Shown piece by piece: positions 1 through 7,809 of a stretch of 64,000 nt of DNA. The position numbers and the translations under genes were made by a program. Position 1 is the stretch's first letter; the number at the start of each line of letters is the position of its first letter. Under the pieces are notes generated by a model that was given only the letters and a program-made list of their open reading frames with translations, did no database searches and was not told where the DNA came from. Origin of the DNA: Trichlorobacter thiogenes (lineage in GTDB: Bacteria; Desulfobacterota; Desulfuromonadia; Geobacterales; Pseudopelobacteraceae); assembly GCF_900167465.1 (NCBI RefSeq), contig NZ_FUWR01000005.1, positions 1 to 64,000 of the forward strand. The letters are read 5' to 3'.

Positions 1-236
1 TTAGGGGCTTTCCTCAGGAGGAACTATCGCTGGAACGGCAGAGCCTTTTCAAGTCTCACCGGCAGAGCCGGTGGTTTACTGAAAACCTTCAATTATATCT
101 TTTTACAACACTCTAATGGTTAATGTTTACCACTCTTTTTTTTATTGTCAATTACTCTGCTGATCTTGCATTCGTCAAAACAGACGTTGTATGATGCTGC
201 AGCAGCATAAAAGCGTATAATTGGAGGTCCGAACGT
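1..236. other. Leader region before hemB, no certain gene
   Basis: No gene can be assigned. Two plus-strand frames are open from the window edge to about 120, so the 3' end of an upstream gene may be present, but neither reads like a recognisable protein. A hairpin with 7-bp arms (57-63 and 67-73, 3-nt loop) is followed by only a short T run, so it is a weak terminator candidate. The last 100 bases are AT-rich and probably hold the hemB promoter. Confidence 0.3.
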
Positions 237-1217
237 ATGTTTTCATCCCGCTTCAGGGCTCGTCGAATCCGTGGGAAAGAGGTATTCCGCCGTATGGTCA
301 GAGAGACCACTCTCTCGACCAATGACCTTATCTACCCCATGTTCTCTGCCTTTGGCAGTGGCATAAAAAAAGAAGTTTCTTCCATGCCGGGTATCTATCA
401 GCAATCCATTGAACATATCGTTGCTGAAGCAAAAGAAGTCTACGGCCTGGGCATACCAGCCGTTATTCTGTTCGGCATCCCCGAGGTAAAAGACGCTGTT
501 GGCAGTGATGCCTATGCCGAACACGGCATCATTCAGGAAACGATCCGGGCCATCAAAAAGGAAGTCCCGCAGCTGGCGGTAATCACCGATGTCTGCCTGT
601 GTGAGTACACTGATCATGGCCATTGCGGCATCATCAGAGATGGTGATGTAGATAACGACGCCACCGTTGATCTGCTGGCCAAAGAAGCCCTTTCCCACGC
701 CCGGGCCGGGGCCGACATGGTGGCTCCCTCAGATATGATGGATGGCCGGGTTGGGGCCATTCGCCAGATCCTGGACGAGAACGGTTTCAGCCATATCCCG
801 GTCATGAGCTATGCCGTAAAATATGCCTCAGGCTACTACGGCCCATTCCGTGAAGCGGCCGAATCCACACCACAGTTCGGAGATCGCCGTTCGTACCAGA
901 TGGACCCGGCCAACCGCCGTGAAGCACTGCGTGAAGCACAGCAGGATATTGACGAAGGGGCCGACATCATCATGGTTAAGCCAGGCCTACCCTATCTGGA
1001 CATCCTGCGCGACCTTCGCAATGAATACACCATGCCGCTGGCGGTCTATAACGTCTCCGGCGAATACAGCATGATCAAAGGCGCTGCAGCAAACGGATGG
1101 ATTGATGAAGAGCGGGTGGTGATGGAGACCATGCTGGCCTTCAAGCGGGCCGGAGCTGATCTGATTATTACCTACCACGCCAAAGATGTGGCGCGCTGGC
1201 TGAAAGGCGCAGCCTGA
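237..1217 (+). CDS. hemB: Porphobilinogen synthase (delta-aminolevulinic acid dehydratase)
   Basis: HemB condenses two 5-aminolevulinate molecules into porphobilinogen, the second shared step of tetrapyrrole synthesis, in the cytoplasm. The 326-residue length is normal for the family. Both Schiff-base lysines are present: K195 in [17 protein letters not shown] and K248 in [10 protein letters not shown]. The cysteines C120, C122 and C130 in [13 protein letters not shown] match the zinc-binding type of active site. A ribosome-binding site (GGAGG) lies about 9 bases before the ATG. The gene is followed after 49 bases by a universal stress protein gene on the same strand. Identification is secure; heme demand in a cytochrome-rich anaerobe fits the context. 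Confidence 0.97.
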   Translation: MFSSRFRARRIRGKEVFRRMVRETTLSTNDLIYPMFSAFGSGIKKEVSSMPGIYQQSIEHIVAEAKEVYGLGIPAVILFGIPEVKDAVGSDAYAEHGIIQETIRAIKKEVPQLAVITDVCLCEYTDHGHCGIIRDGDVDNDATVDLLAKEALSHARAGADMVAPSDMMDGRVGAIRQILDENGFSHIPVMSYAVKYASGYYGPFREAAESTPQFGDRRSYQMDPANRREALREAQQDIDEGADIIMVKPGLPYLDILRDLRNEYTMPLAVYNVSGEYSMIKGAAANGWIDEERVVMETMLAFKRAGADLIITYHAKDVARWLKGAA

Positions 1218-1248
1218 TATTGGTGCCAACGATGGACTGAATTGTAGT

Positions 1249-1258
1249 GGGGGGGGGG
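1249..1258 (+). repeat. G10 homopolymer at the ribosome-binding position of the usp gene
   Basis: Ten consecutive G residues lie eight bases before the ATG at 1267, where the Shine-Dalgarno sequence would be. The tract is the only obvious ribosome-binding element of the gene. Homopolymers of this length are prone to slippage, so the spacing or strength of the site could vary between cells. Confidence 0.7.
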
Positions 1259-1266
1259 AACAACGG

Positions 1267-2070
1267 ATGCTAACCGACATCATCGCTCATATGGACAGGG
1301 GTGCCGGATGCACGGCAAGATTGATGGCTGCAATCAATCTTGCACTCCGCCATGGCGCTCGCCTCAAGGGGCTCTACGTCATTACCCACCCTCATTACGC
1401 TTCAAACTCTGATTATCTGACCGACTTTGCCCAGGTGCGTGAATTTTTCATCAATGCCACCTCAAAAGCCGGTATTGAAGCAGAATGGCTGCTGGTTGAC
1501 TGGGCCACCGTCGGCACGCCACTTTCACAGGTTGTTACCAGCCACTGCTACTACGCCGACACTATTCTGGTCGGACAACCAGCCCAATTGCACAACCGCA
1601 GGACAAGCCTAGATTTTCACGAAAGCCTGATTCTCGGGGCCGGGCGACCGGTTGTGGTATTTCCAGCCAGTGGCGATATCTTTCAGTTTGGTGAGCGGAT
1701 TCTGGTGGCTTGGAAAGGTGGCAGGGAATCGGTAAGGGCTGTTAACGATGCCTTGCCGTTTCTTCAGACAGCTGCTGATGTTTCAATTATTGCAGTAGTT
1801 AGCAATCACACGGATCAATCCCTGGAAGAACAATCCATGCTCAAACTGCAAAAGCACCTGGAGCGTTGCCGAGTTGCAGTCCGCACAGAAACGGTATTCA
1901 TGCAGAAAGGCACTGTGGCGGAAGTACTACTGGAGCAGACCGCCCAGGAAAAAGTTGATCTGATTGTTCTGGGCGGATTCGCTTACAAATCAAACCGGGC
2001 ACCGGTGTTAAGTCCCTTGACACAAGAACTACTGATCAAGACACCGGTGCCACTGTTGATCTCCCACTAA
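1267..2070 (+). CDS. Universal stress protein, tandem Usp domains
   Basis: This 267-residue cytoplasmic protein is about twice the length of a single Usp domain and appears to carry two copies. The N-terminal half begins MLTDIIAHMDRG and contains ADTILVGQ near residue 100. The C-terminal half begins at about residue 145 (ERILVAWKGGRES) and ends with VDLIVLGGFAYKS and TPVPLLISH, the usual Usp ending. Usp proteins often bind nucleotides and respond to starvation or oxidative stress; the ligand of this one is not evident. Its start lies eight bases after a G10 tract and 49 bases after hemB, so it may be cotranscribed with hemB. Confidence 0.85.
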   Translation: MLTDIIAHMDRGAGCTARLMAAINLALRHGARLKGLYVITHPHYASNSDYLTDFAQVREFFINATSKAGIEAEWLLVDWATVGTPLSQVVTSHCYYADTILVGQPAQLHNRRTSLDFHESLILGAGRPVVVFPASGDIFQFGERILVAWKGGRESVRAVNDALPFLQTAADVSIIAVVSNHTDQSLEEQSMLKLQKHLERCRVAVRTETVFMQKGTVAEVLLEQTAQEKVDLIVLGGFAYKSNRAPVLSPLTQELLIKTPVPLLISH

Positions 2071-2076
2071 AACAGA

Positions 2077-2514
2077 CTACTCTTTCATCCGCTCTTCCAT
2101 CTCCCGCTTTTGTTTGCGTATCGCTCCCTCTTCTGATGCCTGCGGGATTGGACGTTCCGGCAGCTTATTGGGCAAACTTGGCAGTGAAATCTTTTTATCC
2201 CCTTTTGCTGTCGGTGTCCCCGGAGCCGGTGCCGCCCCCGGTGCCGTAACGCCAGGCGTTGTTGTTGAAACTGCCGGAGTGGCGACAATACGCTTCACCC
2301 GCTTCTTACGGGGAGGAAAGGTCTTCTTAAGGTTAACCTCACCGGGAGTAAAACTGGTAATTGAGTCCCGGTTGACCAGCACCACCACTTTCCCTTTTTC
2401 TCGCCAGACCCGCTTAGCCTTAATCGTGCCACCATACTTCAGATAGACCGTTGATGCCTGGGCAGACACCGCCCAGACCAGCAACAAAGCCATAGCACAG
2501 AACAACTTTTTCAT
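2077..2514 (-). CDS. Small secreted protein, function unknown
   Basis: The predicted protein has 145 residues. It starts with a clear signal peptide (MKKLFCAMALLLVWAVSAQA, cleavage likely after QA). A short conserved-looking segment follows: a YLKYGGTIKAKRVWREKGKVVVLVNRDS stretch in the positions just after cleavage, resembling a small beta domain. A low-complexity Pro/Ala/Thr linker and a basic/acidic C terminus complete it. The chosen ATG at 2514 has an AGGTG-type ribosome-binding site and begins the signal peptide; the frame stays open upstream, but those residues look non-coding. It converges on the usp gene with a 6-base gap. Export to the periplasm or envelope is likely; no function can be assigned. 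Confidence 0.65.
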   Translation of the reverse strand: MKKLFCAMALLLVWAVSAQASTVYLKYGGTIKAKRVWREKGKVVVLVNRDSITSFTPGEVNLKKTFPPRKKRVKRIVATPAVSTTTPGVTAPGAAPAPGTPTAKGDKKISLPSLPNKLPERPIPQASEEGAIRKQKREMEERMKE

Positions 2515-3005
2515 GTTGACACCTCCCGGTGAATTTAAAATGTCTAAAATCCACCTTCTTCTATACCTTGAGATTGCCTCAAGGGCAAGCGATGGACAGT
2601 AAAAACAGGTTTGGGTTACCGAATTTTTAGTTTCAGCGACACACAAGATGTGGTATAGAAAAACTCTCTGCAACTACTTTATTGTCACGGCAGGTGTCCA
2701 TGATGGATCAGGCCGCAGACATAGCGTTTTTTGCCGTTATGGCAGCAGTGCCCCCCTTACTGCTGACCATGATGGCTTGCCTTACCCCCCCATGGCGTCA
2801 CACCAGGATAGCACCAATTCCACCGCATCTGTGTATCCCTCTGCTTCTCTCATGTGCCCCGCAACCAGAACCTTTTTATCCAGCAAAAGATCCGATTACA
2901 CCGCATGTATCACCAGTATGGCAGTCAGTTCAGATCCCGCCCCTCTACCTGTTGTTACCCCAACGTAACCAGCAAAACCACTTCAAGCAAAGGGAGGAAA
3001 GACCA
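2515..3005. other. Intergenic region between divergent genes
   Basis: About 490 bases lie between the secreted-protein gene (minus) and the ankyrin gene (plus). A 7-bp-arm hairpin (CCTTGAG / CTCAAGG) lies at about 2569-2587, in the upstream region of the minus-strand gene. The ankyrin frame remains open back to 2682, but that stretch is proline-rich, unlike the family, and lacks a ribosome-binding site, so it was not taken as coding. Promoters for both genes should be here; none was convincingly recognised. Confidence 0.4.
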
Positions 3006-3428
3006 ATGGAGAACGTAAACACCAAAGATCGTAACGGCCACACCCAGTTAATCTGCGCCTCCAAGCAGGGACAGATTGATAGCGTTAAAGACCTGCTGCA
3101 CCGTGGCGCCGATATTACCGCCTCCAGCGATAAAGGCAAGACCGCCCTACACTACGCTGCTGCCAACGGCAAAACCGAGATCGTCAAAATGCTGATTGAA
3201 AGCGGTGCCGAGGTTGATGCCCGGGATCGTGACGGCCACACCCCGCTGATGCTGGCCGCCATTTATGGCTGCAACCTGACCGTCCAGGCACTGTTGGAAG
3301 GGGGGGCCGACCCTCGCGCAAAGACCAAGTGCGGCAATACCGCTGTGCTGTATGCTGAAAACAACAGCCATCCGGTTGCCGCAACCCTGCTTAAAAAAGC
3401 AGAGCGGAGCAAAGCCGGCAACGCCTGA
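3006..3428 (+). CDS. Ankyrin repeat protein
   Basis: This 140-residue cytoplasmic protein consists almost entirely of ankyrin repeats of about 33 residues. The repeats begin near residue 6 (NGHTQLICASKQG), 39 (KGKTALHYAAANG), 72 (DGHTPLMLAAIYG) and 105 (CGNTAVLYAENNS). The TPLHxAA-type helix and the intervening GADxxA turns are visible in each. Ankyrin stacks mediate protein-protein binding; the partner is unknown. The ATG at 3006 has a strong GGGAGG site nine bases upstream. A rho-independent terminator follows, so the gene is probably transcribed alone. Confidence 0.88.
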   Translation: MENVNTKDRNGHTQLICASKQGQIDSVKDLLHRGADITASSDKGKTALHYAAANGKTEIVKMLIESGAEVDARDRDGHTPLMLAAIYGCNLTVQALLEGGADPRAKTKCGNTAVLYAENNSHPVAATLLKKAERSKAGNA

Positions 3429-3457
3429 TCAGCTTCCCGCAACTACCCGGCATACTC

Positions 3458-3500
3458 AACACCAGCCCATCGGCACACGTCGAAGGGCTGGTGTTTTTTT
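3458..3500 (+). terminator. Rho-independent terminator after the ankyrin gene
   Basis: Arms AACACCAGCCC (3458-3468) and GGGCTGGTGTT (3485-3495) form an 11-bp perfect stem, followed by a T run. It ends transcription of the ankyrin gene and insulates the efpL gene. Confidence 0.9.
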
Positions 3501-3552
3501 ATCCAAACAGCTATGATACCTCTTCATTTTATTTTACCAAGGAGTTGTAGCA

Positions 3553-4116
3553 ATGCTTACCACCTCTGACTTCAAAAAGGGACTGGTGATTCAACTGGAT
3601 GGCGCCCCCTGCCTGATACTGGATGTCACTGTCCAATCACCCTCTGCCCGTGGTGCCAACACCATGGTCAAGACCCGCTATCGCAACCTGTTAACCGCCC
3701 AGGTACTTGATCGCACCTTCCGTTCCGGCGACAAGGTGGATGAGGCAGATTACGAGCGCCACAAAGGGCAGTTTCTCTATGCCGATGGTGATCGCGGCGT
3801 CTTTATGGATATGGAAAATTATGAGCAGTTTGAGATGGAAGAGGCGGCCTTTTCTGCCATTTCCCCCTACCTGCTGGAGGGAACCGAAGTAACCTTGGGG
3901 CTTTTCCAAGGCCGCATGGTCATGGCAGAGCCACCAATGGTGGTTGAACTGACCGTTACCGAAACAGCACCGGTCATCAAAAATGCGACCGCAACAGCAG
4001 AGACCAAGGATGCTATCCTTGAAACCGGGCTAAAGCTAAAGGTGCCTCCCTACCTTGAAAATGGCGTAAAGATCAAGGTCGATACCCGTGAAGGCAGGTT
4101 TGTCAGCCGCGCCTGA
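3553..4116 (+). CDS. efpL: Elongation factor P-like protein, EfpL/YeiP type
   Basis: EF-P family proteins bind the ribosome between the P and E sites and relieve stalling at polyproline. The 187-residue protein has the usual three beta-barrel domains and ends with the family motif IKVDTREGRFVSRA. The domain I loop reads QSPSARGANTMVK with Arg at position 33. That matches the E. coli YeiP/EfpL loop (QSPTARGAAT) rather than the PGKGQA loop with the lysylated Lys34 of classical EF-P. I therefore call it EfpL-like; many annotations will simply say elongation factor P. The start has an AAGGAG site. It sits between a terminator and a tRNA gene and is likely monocistronic. Confidence 0.85.
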   Translation: MLTTSDFKKGLVIQLDGAPCLILDVTVQSPSARGANTMVKTRYRNLLTAQVLDRTFRSGDKVDEADYERHKGQFLYADGDRGVFMDMENYEQFEMEEAAFSAISPYLLEGTEVTLGLFQGRMVMAEPPMVVELTVTETAPVIKNATATAETKDAILETGLKLKVPPYLENGVKIKVDTREGRFVSRA

Positions 4117-4127
4117 CCTGAAATGCC

Positions 4128-4157
4128 TTGACATACAGAGCAACACCGCTGTATTAA
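4128..4157 (+). promoter_or_regulatory. Sigma70-type promoter of the tRNA gene
   Basis: TTGACA at 4128-4133 and TATTAA at 4152-4157 are separated by 18 bases. The predicted start of transcription falls a few bases before the mature tRNA 5' end at 4173. Confidence 0.75.
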
Positions 4158-4172
4158 TACACTTTACTGCAC

Positions 4173-4249
4173 GGGCCTATAGCTCAGTTGGCTAGAGCCA
4201 CCGGCTCATAACCGGTTGGTCCCAGGTTCGAGTCCTGGTGGGCCCACCA
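4173..4249 (+). tRNA. tRNA with CAT anticodon (Met or lysidine-modified Ile2)
   Basis: A complete 77-nt cloverleaf is present. The acceptor stem pairs GGGCCTA with TGGGCCC, the D arm is GCTC/GAGC, and the anticodon stem is ACCGG/CCGGT around the loop CTCATAA. The T arm is CCAGG TTCGAGT CCTGG, and CCA is encoded. The acceptor stem is fully paired (with one G-T), so it is not initiator tRNA. The sequence cannot firmly separate elongator tRNA-Met from tRNA-Ile2, whose CAT is modified by TilS; the resemblance to Ile2 genes is noticeable. Confidence 0.95.
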
Positions 4250-4321
4250 TACCAATCCCCCCAGCAGAGGTTCAGACCGGATGCGGTCAAACAATTACCG
4301 ATCAATAACGACCATAGGTCA

Positions 4322-4354
4322 AAAAGAGTGCATCTCACCAGGATGCACTCTTTT
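4322..4354 (+). terminator. Rho-independent terminator after the tRNA
   Basis: A perfect 13-bp inverted repeat (AAAAGAGTGCATC and GATGCACTCTTTT, 7-nt loop) ends in a T run. It ends tRNA transcription and, being A-rich on its left side, could also work in reverse. Confidence 0.88.
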
Positions 4355-4366
4355 CATTTATATGGC

Positions 4367-5497
4367 ATGACCAATCTAAAACTATCAGACATAACCGGAA
4401 TCATTAACAAAAAATACCCTTTTGCACTGGCTGAAGAATGGGACAACGTAGGGCTTCAGCTGGGAAATCCGGCAACAGAGATAACACGCATCATGGTGGC
4501 ACTTGACCCGCTCCCCCAGGTCATCACCTCCGCCATCAACAGCAACTGCGACCTGCTGATTACCCACCACCCCCTGATCTTCTCTCCGCTCCGCCAGATA
4601 ACCTCTTCAACCACCACCGGTAGCAGCATACTCAAGGCAGCCCAGAGCAACCTGGCCCTGTTGGCCATGCATACCAACTATGATATTGCACAAGATGGAT
4701 TAAATGACCTGTTGGCAAAGCGCATCGGCCTTGAGCAGACCCGACCGCTCAAGATTACCGGACGGAATGAGCTGATCAAACTGGTTGTGTTTGTTCCAGA
4801 AGAACAACTGGCAACAGTACGTGCGGCATTACTACCCCATACAGAGTCGATTGGAAACTATCAGGATTGTTCCTTTAGCGCTGCTGGTGAAGGCACCTTC
4901 CTCCCCCTTGCCGGGGCACAGCCGACCATTGGCACCATTGGCAAACTGGAAAAAGTGGCAGAGCAACGACTTGAACTATTGCTACGACGCGATCAGCTTT
5001 CTAAAGCGATCCGCACGCTGCTGGCGGTACACCCCTACGAAGAACCGGCCTTTGATTGCTATCCCCTGCTGAACGAAGCCCCGCCAAAGGGGCTGGGAAG
5101 AATCGGCTCACTGACAGAGCCGGTCAGACTGGCAGACTGGGCTGCAAACCTGGCAGAGACACTGGAATGCAGATCCGTCCGTTTTGTAGGCGATCCAGCT
5201 GGAATGATACAAAAGATTGCCCTCTGCAGCGGCAGCGGTGCCTCGCTGCTACGGGATGCGATCCGCGCCGGCTCTGATCTGCTGTTGACCGGCGACGTAA
5301 AATACCATGAGGCACGCGAGGCAGAGGCCCAAGGGATCGCCCTGGTGGATGCGGGACACTTTGGCACCGAGATCCTCATGGTGGCAGCTATACGTGATTT
5401 CCTTACCAACGCACTGCAGCAGGCTGGCCATACGATAGAAATTCTCACTGCAGATTGTGAACAGGACCCATTCAGGACCATAACCAGGCATCTCTAG
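4367..5497 (+). CDS. Nif3-like dinuclear metal-centre protein (DUF34/YqfO type)
   Basis: The 376-residue protein belongs to the NIF3/DUF34 family, which forms hexameric rings with a two-metal site; its substrate is still debated. Family motifs are EEWDNVGLQLGNP near residue 24, LITHHPLIF (metal-binding His) near 65, AMHTNYD near 104, and DAGHFGTE near the C terminus. The length matches the long YqfO-like form with a central inserted domain (about residues 130-235, containing VPEEQLATVRAAL). The ATG at 4367 lies just after the tRNA terminator; an upstream extension of the frame runs back into the tRNA and is not coding. The zinc-ribbon gene follows after 29 bases. Confidence 0.9.
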   Translation: MTNLKLSDITGIINKKYPFALAEEWDNVGLQLGNPATEITRIMVALDPLPQVITSAINSNCDLLITHHPLIFSPLRQITSSTTTGSSILKAAQSNLALLAMHTNYDIAQDGLNDLLAKRIGLEQTRPLKITGRNELIKLVVFVPEEQLATVRAALLPHTESIGNYQDCSFSAAGEGTFLPLAGAQPTIGTIGKLEKVAEQRLELLLRRDQLSKAIRTLLAVHPYEEPAFDCYPLLNEAPPKGLGRIGSLTEPVRLADWAANLAETLECRSVRFVGDPAGMIQKIALCSGSGASLLRDAIRAGSDLLLTGDVKYHEAREAEAQGIALVDAGHFGTEILMVAAIRDFLTNALQQAGHTIEILTADCEQDPFRTITRHL

Positions 5498-5526
5498 AAG
5501 ACCGCATTTCAAACAAGGAGTCAGAA

Positions 5527-6252
5527 GTGAAAAAGAAACTTGACCTGCTGGAAGAGCTACAAGGCATTGATCAGACCATTGACGGTAAAAAAGCTGAGCA
5601 GACGACGCTCAAGGCGGACATTACAGAGCTTGAGCAAGCTTTAGCTTCAGTTCAGTCAGCCCTTACCGGGCATCAGACCCAGATGACTGAGCTGCGCCGC
5701 GAAAGAGCTGACCTGGATGCCGCCATGCACACCGAGCAGGAAAACATCAAACGCTCTGAAACAAACATGAAGGAGATTCGTACCAACAAGGAATTTCAGG
5801 CTATTGGCCGTGAGATTACCGCTGCCCGCAAACAGGTGAGCGACCTTGAAGAGCAACAGTTGCAGATTGATACCCGGATTGAAGAACTGCAGGCCACTAT
5901 CGACACTTGCCAGTCCGAACTTGCCACCCTCGCCGACAGCACTAAAAATGGTAGCGATGAAAAGCAGGCTGCCATCACCGCCCTGCAAGACATTATTGAC
6001 GCTGCCACTGCCAAACGTGACGTAATCGTGAAAGAGCTTTCAAGTAATCTGGTGCGCCGCTACACACAACTGCGCGATCAGCGCCGGGGCCAGGCCGTGG
6101 CAGAAGCCCGCGATGGTTCCTGCATGGGCTGCAACATGCAACTTCCACCACAGCTGTACAACACCCTGTTTAAAGGTGATGAGATGTACTTCTGCCCCCA
6201 TTGCCAGCGTATTCTGATCCTGAAGCAGGAACCGGCAGCAGCAGCAGAGTAA
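5527..6252 (+). CDS. Coiled-coil C4 zinc-ribbon protein
   Basis: This 241-residue cytoplasmic protein is built of a long coiled coil (about residues 5-175, rich in Glu, Leu, Gln and Lys). A C4 zinc ribbon follows, with CMGCNMQLPP near residue 198 and CPHCQRIL near 223. The architecture matches the widespread zf-RING_7/DUF164 family, which is often found next to Nif3-family genes and just upstream of rnpB in Geobacter-like genomes; the neighbour arrangement here agrees. Some family members have been linked to translation or RNA processes, but no specific role can be read from this sequence. The start is GTG with AAGGAG seven bases before it. Confidence 0.85.
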   Translation: MKKKLDLLEELQGIDQTIDGKKAEQTTLKADITELEQALASVQSALTGHQTQMTELRRERADLDAAMHTEQENIKRSETNMKEIRTNKEFQAIGREITAARKQVSDLEEQQLQIDTRIEELQATIDTCQSELATLADSTKNGSDEKQAAITALQDIIDAATAKRDVIVKELSSNLVRRYTQLRDQRRGQAVAEARDGSCMGCNMQLPPQLYNTLFKGDEMYFCPHCQRILILKQEPAAAAE

Positions 6253-6262
6253 CAGCAAATGA

Positions 6263-6336
6263 AAACGGCGACTTTCTGTCCCGGATATGACACACTAACG
6301 TAAGCGTGTCGCAGTCGGGACAAAGAAAGGCCGTTT
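6263..6336 (+). promoter_or_regulatory. Long imperfect hairpin directly upstream of rnpB
   Basis: The outer arms 6263-6283 and 6316-6336 pair as AAACGGC...GTCCCG with CGGGAC...GCCGTTT. An inner GACAC/GTGTC stem sits in the loop. It ends seven bases before the RNase P P1 helix and lacks a terminal T run. It may be a terminator for the zinc-ribbon gene, or a 5' leader structure removed during RNase P RNA maturation. Confidence 0.5.
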
Positions 6337-6343
6337 GCCACAG

Positions 6344-6722
6344 ATTGGTTGGAGTAGGCCAGATGATCGCTGTCTGACACCGTCAGAGGGAGGAAAGTCC
6401 GGGCTCCGCAGGGCAGGGCGCTGGGTAATCACCAGCGGGGGCGACCCCAGGGAAAGTGCCACAGAGAGAAGTCCGCCCGTTTCGACGGGTAAGGGTGAAA
6501 GGGTGAGGTAAGAGCTCACCGGGTCCGGTGGTGACATCGGATGCCAGGTAAACCCCGCCAGGAGCAAGACCGAATAGGGAGGCGTTAAGGGCGGCCCGCC
6601 CGTGTCTCCGGGTTGGTTGCTTGAGGTCATCGGTAACGGTGATCCTAGATGAATGATCGTCACCTGCACGCGGGTAACCGCCAACAGGAACAGAACCCGG
6701 CTTACGGCCTGCTCCAACCAAT
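6344..6722 (+). ncRNA. rnpB: RNase P RNA, bacterial class A
   Basis: This is the catalytic RNA that removes tRNA 5' leaders. Hallmarks in order are: P1 5' strand at 6344-6360, the universally conserved GAGGAAAGTCCGGGCTCC at about 6390, GAGCAAGACCGAATAGGGAGGC, TAGATGAATGATCGTC, and ACAGAACCCGGCTTA near the 3' end. The 17-bp P1 closing strand is at 6706-6722 (one G-T pair). The length of about 379 nt is normal for type A. Open frames on both strands across it are not genes. Confidence 0.96.
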
Positions 6723-6748
6723 ATTTTCAATTTCACAAGGAATACTCC

Positions 6749-7090
6749 ATGATTTTAGAATCAGATCTGGTACTGGTACATGTGGACAACAAACCCGGCT
6801 TTTACGCCCGAGCAGAAGAGATAAGCCCTGATGTCAAGGCTGGCTGGTGGCAGGTAAAACTGCTGGTACTGACCTTTCCATTGCAGGTCTTCACCTGGAT
6901 TCTGGATGAAGAACAACTGGACGAGGCCCCCTTCACCATGGGCGGCACCCCGCTACGCCTTGAAAAACTGGTCTCTCCCATTGATGAGGAACGGCGCCAG
7001 CTGGAAAAGCAGGTTCAGGAAGTCCAAAAGACTGTTCCTGCCGACGCAGGCCAGAAAGTCGTCTCCCTGGCGGATCGCCGTAAAAAATAG
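6749..7090 (+). CDS. Conserved-looking small protein after rnpB, unknown function
   Basis: The predicted protein has 113 residues, no signal peptide and no membrane segment. Residues 1-80 alternate hydrophobic and charged stretches (LVLVHVDNKPGFYARAEEI, WWQVKLLVLTFPLQVFTWIL). A Glu/Gln/Lys-rich helix (about 80-100) and a basic tail follow. The ATG at 6749 has AAGG nine bases upstream and lies just outside the RNase P RNA. Codon use is like that of the neighbours. I do not recognise the family; the WILDEEQLDEAPFTMGGTP segment looks like a compact folded domain. Confidence 0.65.
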   Translation: MILESDLVLVHVDNKPGFYARAEEISPDVKAGWWQVKLLVLTFPLQVFTWILDEEQLDEAPFTMGGTPLRLEKLVSPIDEERRQLEKQVQEVQKTVPADAGQKVVSLADRRKK

Positions 7091-7203
7091 TTATTTTCCA
7101 GGGTTTCAGACAAAACACGCTGTTCTTTAATCAATAAGCATCCTGATAAGGCAGATTATCGAGCATAATTCCAGAAAACAACATGTATACTTAACGAGAA
7201 CTA

Positions 7204-7228
7204 ACGCCCCGCTTTCCGGGGCGTTTTT
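7204..7228 (+). terminator. Rho-independent terminator
   Basis: ACGCCCC (7204-7210) and GGGGCGT (7218-7224) form a perfect 7-bp GC-rich stem followed by a T run. It separates the rnpB/113-residue gene from the nif operon. Confidence 0.88.
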
Positions 7229-7318
7229 GTTTGGCCGCCCACCACACCGCTGCCACTTTACCTCCTTTATCTGCTGAATAAACAGACAATCACCAGAGCA
7301 CCCACCAGCCAAATCCAA

Positions 7319-7336
7319 GTAACTTTGGCAAGTTAC
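7319..7336. promoter_or_regulatory. 18-bp palindrome beside the sigma54 promoter
   Basis: GTAACTT and AAGTTAC flank the spacer TGGC as a perfect inverted repeat. It ends four bases before the -24 element of the nifX promoter, a position that suits a repressor operator better than an enhancer-binding site. Confidence 0.5.
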
Positions 7337-7340
7337 ACAT

Positions 7341-7356
7341 TGGCACATTCTGTGCT
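7341..7356 (+). promoter_or_regulatory. Sigma54 (-24/-12) promoter of the nif accessory operon
   Basis: TGGCAC at 7341-7346, five bases, then GTGC at 7352-7355 fits the TGGCAC-N5-TTGC consensus with one mismatch. The GG and GC doublets have correct spacing. The nifX start codon is 37 bases downstream with an AGGAGG site. Sigma54 control fits nitrogen-fixation genes. Confidence 0.72.
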
Positions 7357-7392
7357 AGCCGTTTTGTGTGCTTTTCGCAAAGGAGGCAGACT

Positions 7393-7782
7393 ATGAAAAT
7401 TGCATTTACCACCACCAACGGCAGCATGATTGATCAGCATTTTGGCCAGTGTGAAAGCTTCCAGATCTGGGAGATCGGACCGGATCAGGCATCATTTCTT
7501 GAATCTGTGACAACCGAGGCACACGGCTCTGACGAAGAGGACCGGATCGCAGCGCGGGCCAAGATTCTATCCGACTGCGCCATTGTCTACACCATGCAGA
7601 TCGGTGGTCCGGCTGCAGCCAAACTGGTGGCCCTGAAGATTCACCCGATGAAGACCAACACCGAAGTCAGCCTGCCGGAGACTGTGGCAAGGCTGCAAGA
7701 GGTATTACGGGGTAATCCCCCACCCTGGCTGCGCAAGGCGATGAACAAGGGACAGGTAACATCATTTGAAGATGAAGAATAG
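7393..7782 (+). CDS. nifX: NifX-like dinitrogenase iron-molybdenum cofactor binding protein
   Basis: This 129-residue cytoplasmic protein has the NifX/NifY/NifB C-terminal fold that carries FeMo-cofactor precursors during nitrogenase assembly. The start MKIAFTTTNGSMIDQHFGQCESFQIWEI contains the family DxHFGxxxxF signature near residue 14. ILSDCAIVYTMQIGGPAAAKL matches the second conserved block. The C terminus (NPPPWLRKAMNK) is typical of nif-cluster NifX. An AGGAGG site precedes the ATG. It is first in an operon behind a sigma54 promoter and precedes fdxB by 27 bases. The structural nif genes are not in this window. Confidence 0.88.
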   Translation: MKIAFTTTNGSMIDQHFGQCESFQIWEIGPDQASFLESVTTEAHGSDEEDRIAARAKILSDCAIVYTMQIGGPAAAKLVALKIHPMKTNTEVSLPETVARLQEVLRGNPPPWLRKAMNKGQVTSFEDEE

Positions 7783-7809
7783 ACTCACTAACCACACAGG
7801 AGGTGCCAA

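Noticed and set aside
1-123. 3' end of a gene entering from the left edge
   Set aside because: Two frames are open and neither can be preferred or recognised, so no CDS was called.
2682-3005. Upstream extension of the ankyrin protein
   Set aside because: The extra residues are proline- and serine-rich without ankyrin pattern, and the strong ribosome-binding site is at the internal ATG at 3006.
6295-6736. Two long minus-strand open frames across the RNase P RNA
   Set aside because: The region is a structured RNA with all class A motifs; the open frames are a by-product of its base composition.
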